DNA of 64,000 bases from Hirudinaria manillensis (taxonomy: Eukaryota > Annelida > Clitellata > Hirudinida > Hirudinidae). Below the pieces are notes generated by a model that was not told the origin of the DNA, ran no database searches, and saw only the letters and a list, made by a program, of their open reading frames with translations. The stretch lies in the NCBI GenBank assembly GCA_034509925.1, contig CM067527.1, forward strand, positions 11,183,501 through 11,247,500. The letters are read 5' to 3'. A program made the position numbers and the translations under genes. Of this stretch, positions 28,079-42,400 are shown piece by piece; position 1 is the first letter of the stretch, and every line of letters starts with the position of its first letter.

Positions 28079-28380
28079 TCACAAATCGTAATTCATACAC
28101 GTATTTTCTTCAATCATAACTTCGACGTCTCGCGTCACCAATACCTGTTTTTGAACCGAAACCTTCCTGAACAAACAGATAAACTAAAGAATTGATAACC
28201 AAACTACCCAATATTTAGGTAATATTTGGGTAAAATTGGCCAAACCCTTCACTGACCAAATCACCGACTTGATCCAAAGAACAGGACTTCCTCGAAATAA
28301 TCACAATGCAAACACTTTTTGAATTTAGCATCCTGCATCACAACAACATTCAACTTCAATTTGGAAGCAATTCTCTTCAT
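28079..28380 (-). CDS. Candidate small protein, 67 aa
   Basis: Two minus-strand exons, 28380-28265 and 28166-28079, join in phase 2 across a 98-nt intron (donor CG|GTGATT, acceptor TTGTTCAG). The product begins MKRIASKLKLNVVVMQDAKF, continues with KKCLHCDYFEEVLFF and ends MIEENTCMNYDL. Codon use is coding-like and the C-x2-C could bind a metal. The frame is open 19 codons further upstream (to about 28437), so a longer first exon, or an upstream exon entering there, is possible. The family is not recognised. It lies about 700 nt beyond the TEP1 stop on the same strand. Confidence 0.4.
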
Positions 28381-29182
28381 TCTGATCAAAACAGAACTAT
28401 ACAGAAATAACTTGGAAAGTGCGAGATAGATAATTCAAGCTTCAAATTGTTATCACATAATCAATGGATAATCAATTAATAAATAAATAAACGAACAATC
28501 TCATTTTAAATGTTTAATCTTCATTATCAACTAAATGCAACTATTTCTCCCCTATTATAATACATTTATTAAAATAAATGATTTAAGTTGAAAAATCACA
28601 AAATCAATCAAAAAACTCAAAAATTAAAATAAAAAAATTAACAAAAACTGAAACCACGTGAAACCACCTGGAACGCTTCTCAGTTTCTTGGAACGAATTC
28701 AACTCAATTATATAAAAAATAAAACAAAACAAAATCCGTTGCTGGTTCAAAATCTGAAAGTTCTGTCATTTGTTGTGCAAACATTAATAATTCAATTCAA
28801 TGCTTGTTGAATATTCTGCTTGCGATGAATGCTTTGCTTTAAATTATAATTTGGATTATAAAATTGTAAAAGATTAATTTGTAAATTATAAAATATTGGT
28901 AACAATTCAACAGCCCAAACAACAATAGCAACATCAATGCTCGTTGAGGGACTACCACTTCATAACCAACAACAGCAACAACAACAACAACAACAACAAC
29001 AACAGCAGCATCTACTGAAAGCTTTCAATCCGACTCCAATCGAACGACTAACTCTCAATTATTATCACACATACATATATATGGATAAATCCTGGCATCA
29101 TCAAGAATCATCACCATTCTCTCCATCATCATCATCACCATCCACCTCCTCCTCATCATCATCATCCTCTTCTTCTTCTTCA
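28381..29182. other. TEP1 3' flank
   Basis: Poly-CAA (28965-29005) and CAT/TCA/TCC triplets (29095-29185) sit immediately after the TEP1 stop on the gene strand. A plus-strand frame through these repeats (Gln and Ser runs, 28937-29353) overlaps the last TEP1 exon and is not counted as a gene. Confidence 0.6.
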
Positions 29183-29638
29183 TCATCTCCCGTCGACGTT
29201 GACCCACTCCAGGCAGACGACAGAACCCGACTCCGTGCCGCAGACGACTTTCAGCGAACGACTCGCGTCGAAATCCACTTTGATCATCGACGTGATTCTG
29301 AAGGGCGTTTCGATCTGTCCGACCTGGAACGACAGAAACAACAACGACGATGATGATGACGACGATGATGATGATGATGACGACGACGATGATGATGACA
29401 GCAAAGAAACTGTTGTTTAACTTGAAGCCTCAATTTTACAGATTAATGTGCCACTCAATACTATAGTTAATAATTTTATTATAACTAACAATCATATTAT
29501 AATTATTATTAACATTGTTAAAATTATCATTGATTAATTATTCCTTGATTATCATCATTAGCAATATCAGTCTGTGATCAACAGCAATGCTTTCAACAAC
29601 ACTCAATCGGCCAACAACATCACTTCTCCTTAAACAGC

Positions 29639-29672
<34 letters not shown>

Positions 29673-29926
29673 ATGATGACTCACCACTCTTTCCTTGATG
29701 ATGTCATAAACCTTGACGTAGCCATCAGTCGAACACGTCACGACGACGTTGTTGAAGGCGACTACACCAGTAATCTTGTCGTCGTGAACCTTCGACGTCA
29801 TGGAATAATTATTGATTAATTATGATTTATAATAACAACAATTATAACTAAATCACGGTAACAGATACATCCAGTTTCCATGTATAAGCTAGACAACTGT
29901 GGATGATATCACCAAACAATACTGGT

Positions 29927-29964
<38 letters not shown>

Positions 29965-32900
29965 ACATATGATGATGATGATAGTAACAGAAATGTATGG
30001 GTTTGGCATGTAACTGCACAAACCAACCGACCACCCACCTTGGCATCGGACTGCCCCCTGAACTGCCCGACCTCTGAGGAGTCCGTGCTCGAATCCCCGG
30101 AACCCTCGGGGCTGCCCTTTGAGATTTCCAGGTGACCCGAGGCGGTTCCGCAGAATCGAATGTCGTCGGAAAGGTCGAAGGTCGTGAAGACTCCGAAGAC
30201 GGAGGGAACGGTTTCCAGGGTGTCGATGGAAAGTTTCGACTGAAAATGAAAACATCGTCTGCTATAATCATCATCGTTGTCATCACAAAGCATCGATATA
30301 GTATGTTTATTTGTCAATCGATAGCGATGTTTGTGATTATAATTAATTTTATTAATCAACCGTTTAAATGATTTATTTATTTATGTATTTATTTATTTAT
30401 TTTCTCTAACAAACACAATGGCCCAGAGAACTCCAACAATGCTCAGGGATGTATTTTAGAAATAGAATAAATTATTATTATTATTATCCTATTGGAGTCA
30501 CACTGATAATATTTGAGTAATTGGTAAATTAATATCATTTATAGTTGGCATCACAACTTCTTACAAAATAATCACCAATGACAATCAGTAATTGTTAACA
30601 TATTTCAACAAAGTTTATTCGTTAATAATATCGATAATTACAATTACAACAATTACAAAACAAACTTACATTGTTTTCCAGCAACTCTATGTCGTGCACT
30701 CCGTAACCTTTGATCCCAAAGAGGAATGATTTCAGTTTGTCTTCATTGGGAACGTGAAAACCAAAGAACTGAAGATCGGGAAGTTCTCTGAAATTTTACA
30801 GTTGATGGTTAAATAGGGATATGGAAATAAGAGAAATAATTTATTAATTATTAAACACTAATTAAAAACAAATTAATTCAAAATTGATACAAAAGCCACA
30901 ATTATTGACAGGAGTTTCTGATTATCAAACACCATCCTGCCACTATCATCATGGTCGTCGTCACCATATCATCATCATCGTCGTCACCACCACCAGCATC
31001 ATCATCGTCATCGTCGTCATTGCAAGGCACCAACTTAGTGTCTTTCAGCACGATGTCCACCCTTCCTTCGGTGCCAATCTTCCACAGTTGAATGCAACCT
31101 CTGAAGTGGACCGTGACCAGGTGGGAGGAGCCGTGGTCGTTCAAGGATGCCATGCTGGTCACTGGTTGGTCAACCTTTACTGACTTCAAGCAGCTGATTG
31201 GGCGTAAATAAGAAATTGTCCATTTGTAGGTCAATTGCAGGTCATTAATTATGCAATTATGCAGACCATATGTAGTCAGTGAGCTGCTATTAACTTTTGC
31301 TATTAATTAATTATTAATTTTACTATTGAATGAATGAATGAATGAATGAATGAATGAATGAATGAATGAATGAATGAATGAATGAATGAATGAATGAATG
31401 AATGAATGAATGAATGAATGAATGAATGAATGAATGAATGAATGAATGAATGAATGAATGAATGAATGAATGAATGAATGAATGAATGAATGAATGAATG
31501 AATGAATGAATGATGAATGAATGAATGAATGAATGAATGAATGAATGAATGAATGAATGAATGAATGAATGAATGAATGAATGAATGAATGAATGAATGA
31601 ATGAATGAATGAATGAATGAATGAATGAATGAATGAATGAATGAATGAATGAATGAATGAATGAATGAATGTATAAATAAATAAATAAATAAAGAAAGAA
31701 AGAAAGAAAAACATCAAAGAATGCCATCTAGCCACCTGAAGCTGAGCTCATTCCTCTTGCACTGGAGCTGCCACAAGGAGAGTTGAAGGTCATCGGAGGT
31801 CAAGGCCACCAGGGTATCGGAGAGGAAGTGGAGGCAGGCGATTCTGGAGGTGGAGGCCTGAAAAGTGGAAGGAGAGTGGTTGTTGCTGTTGTTATTGTTG
31901 TTGTTGGAAAGTAATCGATAGGTTCTGGTGATGACAATGATGAGGAGGAGGAATATTTAATAAATTACAATTTTTATTTTACAATTTTTATTTAATACTT
32001 ATTTAAAAGAAATTAAATAGCAAAATAAAGTGATAAATAAAAAATTGATAGATGATAATAACATAAAATAACCAATAAATAGCATAAAAATACTAATAAT
32101 AATATTATTATTATCCTCCTTATTTAAGTCAATTAATCCTTTATTATTAAGTACAGATAGATAGATTGATAAATCTAAAATCAATATTTACAGTAGTTAA
32201 ACAGTTAATCAATGAAACTAATCCAGCACCACAACCACTTGTCTGAATCCAAAACCAACCCGAACGCTCAGCTTGGGACTCTCCAGTGCATCCATCGAGG
32301 CCTTGAACTCCGCTCGGAGCCAAAACTTCAAGGAGCCTTCGGTCGTTCCTGCACAGACGACCGCCCTGTCTGGAGAAACCACCAGGAAGCAGACCGCGGA
32401 AGAGGAAGTTTGACCTTCGCGCGACCTTTCGTGACCTCTCGAGGGAACCTTCCAGGACTTGAGGAGACCGTCTGCCGAGGCAGTGCACACGGAACCGTGG
32501 TGCCCTGAGGTCAGGGCCGTGACCCTGTCCTTGTGTCCGATGAGCAGGTGCTTCTCGTCGGCCTGGATAGTTTTTTTTTACTCGTATTTAGTGTCATAAT
32601 TATAACTATAATTAATTATTATTTATGCAGTATTTATTTATGAGATGTTTATTATTTATTTATTTATTAATCGCTATTAAAAATGATTAAATAATTTATT
32701 TATTTTTGTAAAACAAGATCATCGCCTTACTTCGACTGGATTCCAAATCCTGGTCGTTCCATCGTCATAGCACGAAGCCACGACGATGACCTTGACCTCG
32801 GGTCTCGGATCCGAACTTTCACCCCTGACCTTTGAGACTGTCACTTCATCATCCCAATTATTGTAGACTGTTCTGTTATCCTCTAGGATAATAATAAAAG

Positions 32901-35900
32901 GAATTATTAATAATAAAGGCCTTTTTTTTAGAAATGTTTGGATGTTGATTCTAATGATTTTTATTGAAAATAACTATTTAAAAGTATCGAAATTCACAAA
33001 AAAAAACACTCAAACAATCCTCTCCCAAAGCAAATATCAAGCATCACCATCACAATCATCATCATCATCACAATCTCCAACATTGCAATCTATAAACAAT
33101 TCTAATCTCTCAATCCATATCAATCTATATCAACTTATACAACAACAACAACAAACATTCCTTCCCCCCTGTCTTCATTGATCTGCTCACCTTCCTCGCA
33201 GAGACTGACGAAGAGGTCACAAGAGTTGCACTTGGCGTGCGGTGCCATCAGGGAGGACAAATAAACTCCCTTGTGGGACCAGACCTTGAGGCAACCATCT
33301 GCACTGCTGGACACTATGCACCCATACTGTTCAACAACAACAACGGAGACGATGATGATGACGACGGCAACGATGATGATTGGTGTTAGGGTTAGAGTTA
33401 GGGTCAAGCAGGTGCCAGTCATTAATTTTTAAGCAACAATGTTACTCTGGTTAACCAATAGTTGTTATAACTAACTATTATTACATAACAACCTCTTGAG
33501 TTAATGTAATCGTCATTAATAATAACTAGTTAAATAGTTAATGGCCAATTCAATAGCACCAGTACCTTGAATGACACTCCTGTCACCATGGAGTTGTGTC
33601 CTGTCAAAGTCTGCTTGACGACTCCCACCTTGACGTCCCACACCTTTACGAGGAAGTCATTGGAGCCTGTCACCTGTTGACCAGGGGAGGAAAATATCCA
33701 TGAATGGACAGACAGAAATAACCATCATCATCGTCGTCATCATCATCATCATCATCACCACCACAATCACCATCACCACTGACCAGGTAATCCGGCTGAT
33801 CCGACCAGGAGCAGCATGTGATCCAATCCATGTGCGCCTCCTCGAACTCATTTTTCATCTTCAACGGTGAACCTACTGTCCAGACGACTAAGGACTGCAA
33901 TGTTATCATCATTGTGGTAATCATTGCAATGTTATCATTATAGTGACCATCATCATCATCATCATCGTTTGTAGTAATTAACAAAGACTATGTCAAACAC
34001 TTAAAACTTAGTGACATTCCAGATGAAAGGCATAACTGATGTAGGACTGAATGTCAGTGATTGCAGTCATCGGTGATGATAATTGATTTCAGTCGATGAT
34101 TATTGTGATAATGACGAAAACGACGACGTTGATGATGATAACTAACCCTGTCCCTGCCAACAGAGGCGAGTAGAAGTTCATTGGGACTCAAAGCGATTCC
34201 AGTCAGGAGGTTCTTGTGACCCTCAACGATGAAGTCGGGTTTGTGAGGAGTTCTGGGGAGAAAATGATGATGATGATGGTCATCGTCATGCCATAAGGTG
34301 ACTGTTATTACCATCATCACCATGGCCAATAATGACATCATCATCATTATCATCATTCTTGGCATTGACATGCCTTCAAACATGCTTTGCCATGTTAGTC
34401 AAACCTCATGCCTCAATTTTAGTTTCTACAATCATAATCACAACCACATCCAGGTACAATTCCTCACTTGCCTAAATTCCTCATTATAATCATCACTATC
34501 TTTACATCATTATCATTATCATGGTCATCACGTTATTGATCATCATCACCATCATCAACAACATCATCATCATCACCATGACTCACCCTACATTCTGCTT
34601 CATGGTTCCCTCCAGCCTATGCATATTAATGAGGCCATCTCCAGCTGTCATCAAATAAACCTTGGAGGCAACAATTCCAACAACAGGGGTGGAGTGACCA
34701 ATCAGAGTCGAGACCAGGTGACCATTCTTTGCCGAGAGAATCTGGAAGAGGAAGGGATGGAAGGATGGACAAAGGGATGGATGGACAGATGGATGGGTGG
34801 AAAATGTAGATAAATTGAATAGGAATAAAGGAACAAAGAATCTACTCACCTTGCATGTTCCGTCTGCTTTTCCGAGAACCACGAACTTCTTCTCCGATTG
34901 GACGAGGAAGGACGAACAGGTGACCGCAACAGGTGGTCCCTGGTGGATGCGCTCCCACAACTGGTCACCTGATGATCATCGAATGATGATGATGACGATG
35001 ATTGCAGGGTACAAAATCACTCAATGGATTTATTTCATTCAAACAATAATTCATTCATTCATCCATGCACTGTCATCCATACATCCATCAATCCATCCAC
35101 CTATCCATCCATTCTTCCTTCCCTCACCAGAGGTGCAAGAGAACATCCTCGCAGATCCCGAATGGTATCCAATGACGACGTCGGGCATCGGGGTCACTGG
35201 CGTCGGGTCAAAGGTCACGCAGGTGGCCTGGCTGTGACCCTCGTCACTGAAGACGTTGATGCAGCGACCCATGGTGCTTGATAGGACCTGAGCAGACGTA
35301 AAGCGAGGTAAAAGAAGAAGATCGTATTGAAAAAAAAGTTTATTTTTGTAGAATAAATTTAAAAAATAAAAAAACAATTTTAAAAAATTTAAATCATTAT
35401 TAATTTAAAATATAAAAGAATTGTCAAATAGTAAAACAAACATTGAATGATTGCTAGAATAAAATAGATGTTCAACAGATTAATAATTGATATTATTAAT
35501 AAAAATCATTAATAAATGGAGATATTGAATAGGAAAGAACCCACCTTGATCGTTCCATTGCTTGAAGAGGTCAAAAGTTCACCACCAGAGGGCGAGTAAA
35601 AGATTTTTGTGAACAGGTTGTCAGAAGGACTCTTTAAAAAGCCCACCTAAGTAATTATTTTTTAACAAAAATTCAGGTTACAATGTCAACAATAACAACA
35701 ACAACAGTGACAAACAGCAACACTAACAACAACAACATCAGCAGCAGCAACAACCCCAACAATATTGATAAACAATAGAATAAACTATTAACAAAATGAT
35801 TTCAGCAATAGGAAGCATCAATAATATTTCAGCAACAAAACTATTGACAGACAGATGATTGAAATCAATCAACAACCACCTCCCTCCCCCCTTTTCACTC

Positions 35901-37375
35901 ACCATGCTTCCGTGTTCGGCGGACCAAATCCTGACCTCTCCAAAAATGTCAACAGAGGCCACGTGAACCCCTGACCTATTGAATTTGACCTCTTGAACTG
36001 ATCCAGAATGACCTCTGAGGACTGCCTTCTTCTTTTTTTGAATGATGTCCCAGATCTTTAGGGTGGAGTCCCAGGACCCAGTTACCACTGATTGGCAGGT
36101 CGGATGAAGAGACAGGCAGTTGATTGGACGGCTAGATTCAGAAATTAGCCAATCATTTGGAGAGCAAAAACTTGTGTTTAGGATTAGTAGGTCGATAAGT
36201 CGCAACATCATTCAAAAAAGTTAAACCCATAAGAATAAAACATCTAGAAAATTACAAAATTTTATAAAATAAATAAACAATAATGGCATCAATAAATCCA
36301 TAAATAAGCAAGCGACCAAACCAGAAGAGTGTGAGTGAACGAATGTAACTCCTTACTTATCCCTGGGCAGAGTGGCCTCCAACACCCCGGTCATTCCGTG
36401 CCACACGTTGATGAGGGCATCGAGCCCCACGGAGACCACGACCCTCCCGAGGTCGTCCGACACGCAAGAGGTCACGGCTCTCCTGTGACCCTGCATTACT
36501 GCCAGCCTAAAAGGTATCGCCTTAGGTTAATAAGGCTTGTGCTTTTTTAAAGGTTTAATAAGTTATAGGTTGGTAAAGGGTCAAATGATGATGACCTTCC
36601 TAACTAATGATGCCAAGATAAAATGAGAATGCCTCCATCGTGTGATTAGCCAGATTACATTTAATAATTCCATGGAAATGTTGATATAATACTTTAACTT
36701 TTATATTTTTGATAAAGATTAGGCCAATAACAACAGCAACAACAGCAGCAGTTGAAACCCAAACTAAAACAACTAAATGTATGCAATACAAAACATAATG
36801 ACACCTACAAATCCATCAACAACACCAACAACATCAAATCACCATGACAACAACTCACCTGTATCCACCACCGATGTCCCACAGACTCAAAGTTTCATCC
36901 TTCGAGGAAGAACAGAGTCGATGGTTGGAAACGAAGCAGACGCCGGTTATGCAACCGGAGTGTCCGATCAGAGTTAACTTGACCTGATCATTTGCATAAA
37001 TTATTACTAATACTATTATTAATATTAATATTAACAAAAGAATCAACATAATTAAGAATTAAGAAGAAAATGAAAGTAACATTTCAAACCTCAAAGTTGC
37101 TCGCATCATACAACTTGATGATCGCAGTTTCAAATCCCACGGCAAGGAGTTTCTCGTCCGAAGACAATGCAAGACACGAGGATTGCTGGTCATCGAACGA
37201 ATGCAAAGTAAATAAATAAAAAATTAATTAATAAACTTAATTAGCATTAAACTTAAATAATTAACGTGGTCAAATGAAATTTAAATGCAAAGTGTACTTT
37301 TTACAATATGCAAATCATTATCATAATGATTTTAAGTGACTTTGCTGTGAGGGGCTATGCCCATGCAGTTTTTTC

Positions 37376-37436
<61 letters not shown>

Positions 37437-39434
37437 CATCCCTAATAATCATCACCATTACCACCACCGACCTTCGCATCAACGGACTGCACACAAAGGT
37501 CCTCGAAGTGGTTCTTGTTCAACCACTTGGCGTACGGCAAGCGGTAGGAGGTCGTGCTGGAGAGGTAGTCGTCTGCATCCTTTGAGACGCACGAGTCGTC
37601 TGCTTCCAACAGGGACTGCTGGAAGGTCAACTGTGGATACCTGGAAAAAGCATCGAGAGGAAAAGAATTAATGAGAATTGAGATATTAATTGAGGATAAT
37701 AATAATAATAATAAATAACATATTAAAATAATATAGTTACAAGAGGTAAGGATTGTGATAACATTTTCTAATATAATAATAATAATAATAACATATTAAA
37801 ATAATATTGTTACAAGAGGTGAGGATTGTGATAACATTTTCTAATGTGATCATTTCAAACCATGGTTCAGAGACATCAATGACAACAGGCTTACATAATC
37901 AAGACCATGTTTCTTACTCCCTTATCAATTGAATCTTTATGTCAATCAAATTGGGATCAATCATTTAGATTGATACTCAATCAATATTTCAACCAAGCAG
38001 TTGTTCAACCCACTGTGACAGTTGGAGAGCATTTTTGAAGACAAAACTCTTGTACTCGTTGAACCTGCCCGAGCCAATGAAAATCTCATAATCTTTCTTG
38101 AGGGCAGCATTCGTTGGCACTGAAACAACCAACATCAATGATGATGATGATGACGGTGATGATGTTGATGATGACGATAATGAGGAGGATGACGATGATG
38201 ATGGTGATGATGAGTTTCAGTTATGGCATTTAAATGATAACATAAGTATATCAATATTTCATAGACCATCAACTTACCAGGTACTTTGTAGGCTTCCAAG
38301 AGTTCCTTTGACAAACCCTTCTTGAAGCAGTACTGAACGAATGACAGGTTCGTCAGAACGGCACCCAGCAGATCAAAGTCACAGCTCAGCACCTAATTGT
38401 TTGTTAATTAATTAATTAATTTGATTTAAAATTAAATTTAAAATTAATTCTGAAAAAAAAGTCTTGTTTTAGGTACATGTTCAATTAAATTTGGCATCAA
38501 TTTTACTTTAAAAGCAAAATCCGAGTTTATTATCATGACATGACCAGTGCATATGGTTAGGGTCAGGGGTTAGGGTTACAACAACAACCACGTGAGGCAG
38601 AGTAGCAACAATGTGCAGCTAGGAATTCTACATAAATGGCAGGAAGATTAAACAAGTACTGCCCCATTAGAACACATGTACAGTATAAAAACATTGACTG
38701 ATTTTAATTAAAGTTTTCAGAGGACTTGATATTATAATTTAGTTAACATTAGGCAGTCAACTGATTAGATGGTTATAATATCATCATCATCATCATCATC
38801 ATCATCGGGAACAGCTAACATTAACATAAATTATGATAATGCTCCTTTAATTACCAGGTGGTAGAGGAAAGAGGCCACAACCCTCTTGTCTGCTGTGCTC
38901 CAATTCCCATCCGTGTTTGGATCGATGACGTGGTAGAAGTAGGCTGGTAATGAATATGCATTAGAATTCATTAACATTTATTTGACTATAACTGAGATTA
39001 CTGAACAATTAAAACAACTACTGGTGCTGTTGTTGATGTTGTTATTGTTGTAATCCCACCAAAACAAAATCATGGCATGCCCCAAGGGAATTTAATTCAA
39101 CATGAAAACAACAACAATAACACGTGCAATACAACAACAATAACCACATCAACCACAACAACACGTGCAATACAACAACAATAACCACAACACATGCAAT
39201 ACAACAACAACAACAACAACAACTACATCAACCATGTGCAGCAGAGTAGCAACCAATCAGAGACTCACACGCGAGGAGGGTGTGAACGAACTTCTCGTAC
39301 TTCTTTCCTGCCAAGTTCGACGTGTACTTCTGTCGAACTGCTTCCAACACCTCCTTGTGACCGATCGTCATCACCGCATCTCCCGATTCGTCCCTAGTAA
39401 CAACCGAGGAAGTGACTATGGACATTTGAAATCT

Positions 39435-39466
<32 letters not shown>

Positions 39467-42400
39467 TAATAATAAGACATCACTGCAGAGTGAAAGTCAT
39501 CATAAACATCACACGTTACTAATCAAATAACATCAAAGCATGATGATGACGAATGAGTGAATCTCCACAGCACCATAAACTCAAGCACCACCACCATGGT
39601 GAATCCACAACATGGTGGCACCACTCCGGGGAGGTACCAAGATACAACTAAGCAAACTGTGTGAATAGGACATCATGACAATGTAACTGCTCTTTACCCT
39701 GCAGTCAGCCAACTCATTCCATCTAACATTCATTAACTTTAAATGTTAATCACATGTTAATCGCTAATTAATCGCTCGTTAATTGACAACATCGAACGTA
39801 CAGCAGACTGGGTCTGAGAAGACTCTGCACTCCCCTGACGAAGAGCAGAACTGAGGACGGACTGACAAAGTCGTTCGGATCGAGGACCCTCCAACATTCC
39901 TCCTTGAAGTTTTCCATCTGCGATTCGGACTGCACCAGGAATGCCCTGCTCAGCAACTCCTGAAGTTCGTGCTCCTTGAGACCTTAGAGTTGTGCATATT
40001 AATTAGCAAGTAATTAAATAATTATTCAACTTTGAAAATATTAGCTCTCCTAAATGCCCTTAGCAGTTGTCCTAATATTTGAAAAACTCCTTGCTTGGGT
40101 TATGGAGACCATAAAGCTTATGGTGTTTTATAAATAACTTATTATTATTATTATTATTATTCATTATTGTTATTAATAAGAGTCACAGAGCTTTGTAAAT
40201 AACTTTTATTATTATAACAATAATAATAATTATTATTATTACTATTATTTTAAACAATAAATCAATTCATCCATCAAGACTACCATTCTTGGAATAGGCC
40301 AAACAGCACAGAGCAGTCCTGACAAACACCTCTCCGTGCGTTCTTTCCAAATCCTCGATGAAACTCTGCATCAACTTGCTCAGAGTCGGAGGTAGGGAGG
40401 CAAGCTTGGCATTCACCTGGATTGATTAAAATCACCTGATAATCATCTTAATAGGTTAACTACAGGGAGGCTTGTAGGCAACAAGGAAGCCAGACTGATG
40501 ACCAGATCAATGACATCATTAATTAAAAGTTAAATTACTTAAAACTATAATTAATTAGTAAATTCAACTGATAAATTAATAAATAAATGATTGTTTAATC
40601 ACTTGTTTGTTTGTTTAAAATTCAATCGAACCTTCTCAAAGTCCCCAAACTGCCTCATCTCTTCACAGGCGAGTGACAAGTACAGAGGTGAGGTGGACTC
40701 CTTCTTGGTGCTAATCAGCTTCATCTGAAGAATGATGATGCCATGAAAACGATGATGCTGATGATGACGACGACGACGATGATGGTGATGATAATGATGA
40801 CCATGACCATTGACAAAGCAAAGCACCTGGTTGTTAAAAGCAGACTCATCCAACGTCTTCGAGTAGCACTTGAGTTTCTCTCGCACGATGGCCTGTCTGT
40901 CCGTCAGACTGAGAACGCCCACGTCCAAGGTGGCGACCAATGACGGTCGGTTCTTGAGGGCCACGTGGGATTCCGAATTCTCATTGGTGCTCACCACGAA
41001 CAGGACGCCCTGGAAGTTTAACAACCAAAAGTTGGCGGAAATTTCTCAGAACTGCCTTTGCAACGATGTCCCAACAAGTGTTTAACCTCCATAACCTTTA
41101 CGTTATCACTTAATGAATTATTAACGAATAATTATTTACTTAATGAATTATTAACGAATAATTATTTACTTAATGAATTATTAACAAATAATTGTTTACA
41201 TTATGAATTATTCACTTGATAATTATTAGATAATCAGAGATAATCAATTATATCTGAAAGACAATGATCTCTGACCTTGGGAATTTTCTGTGGCAGCCAC
41301 GACATGAGACGAGCCTGGTGCTCGTCCGAGAAGTTGTCGACGCCGTCAACGAAAATCTGGATCGGAAGAGTGCCATTGGAAGAGGCGCATTTCAGGCACT
41401 CCTGGAACATCTTGCTGGAAAACCTGGCAGTTTCAGGGGACAAAGAAAGGATCAGTGGTTTCAAAAAGTTTCAATTGGGTCTTTGTATGAGTAGGAAAGG
41501 TGACCAACGCAGAAGGGAAGGAAGTAATGATGAGTGTTGGAGGAAAGAAAACAGGTTAAAGAGTTGATCAGGTCATTTTGTTTTTCAACAGAGGTTTGAC
41601 GATGAAGCACTTTGCCATCAATACTCAACTCAACCGTGGTATCGTCATCACCATCATCATCATCATCACCATCATCATCATTACCATCACCATTATCATG
41701 ATCATCGCCATTATCGTCATCATCATCACCAAGACGAGCCACTCACTCGAACGAAGCATCATTCCCTGCCCTGACGGAGAACTGGCAGAGATCTTCCAAC
41801 TCCCTGCAGAACCTCAGCATCATCCTCACCACGTCGTCTGACTCCGGTGACGCCCCCACGCAGTGGATGAGCACCTTCTTCTTTCCGTCCGTCTCCATCC
41901 AATGCTTGTACACGGAGGCCTGTAATGGAGATGTTGTTGTATGGTTTGTTTTGTATGTTTCCTATATGTTAATTACAATGATTTTTATTGTTATTATTAT
42001 TATTATTTCAATTTTTAGTGATAATATTATTAAATCATTATTATTATATCATATTATAATAATATCTGCCAATATTAAGCCAAACATCTTCTTCTAAAAG
42101 CAAACAATCTATTAATGGAAATCACCATCAGAGCGGATTTTCCGGATCCCGGCTTTCCGGTGATGATCACGATCCCGGTCTTCTTGGACGCGAGGAGTTC
42201 GAGGAAGTCGTTGACGAGGTTCTGTCGACCTACGAACCTCGAGTTGAGGAAGTCGACGTAGGAGAGGTGAGGGGTGGCGTGGGAGTCACCTTCAAAACTG
42301 CTGTCCAACTGTAAGGGGCATTGAGTGCATGGTAGTGGTGGTGGTTATGGTAATGATTATGGTGGTGATGGTAATGGTTATGCTGGTGGTGAAGAATTAT

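Larger units (their letters stand above)
29183..37185 (-). other. TEP1: TEP1 WD40 repeat region
   Basis: About 20 exons encode repeated blades with GH and WD signatures, for example LTLIGHSGCITGVCF...LSLWDIG (36984-36861), VVTGSWDSTLKIWDI (36132-35904) and VTGSNDFLVKVWDVK (33674-33567). Exon borders often fall inside blades. These repeats form the propellers through which TEP1 docks on the vault. Confidence 0.9.

Noticed and set aside
31307..31735. 140-residue Ile-His-Ser-Phe frames
   Set aside because: Translation of the (TGAA)n microsatellite inside a TEP1 intron.
32218..32250. Apparent end of TEP1 at a TAG near 32218
   Set aside because: A donor lies just before it (after the GFGFRQ codons) and clear WD40 exons continue to 29183, ending in the family's conserved C-terminus.
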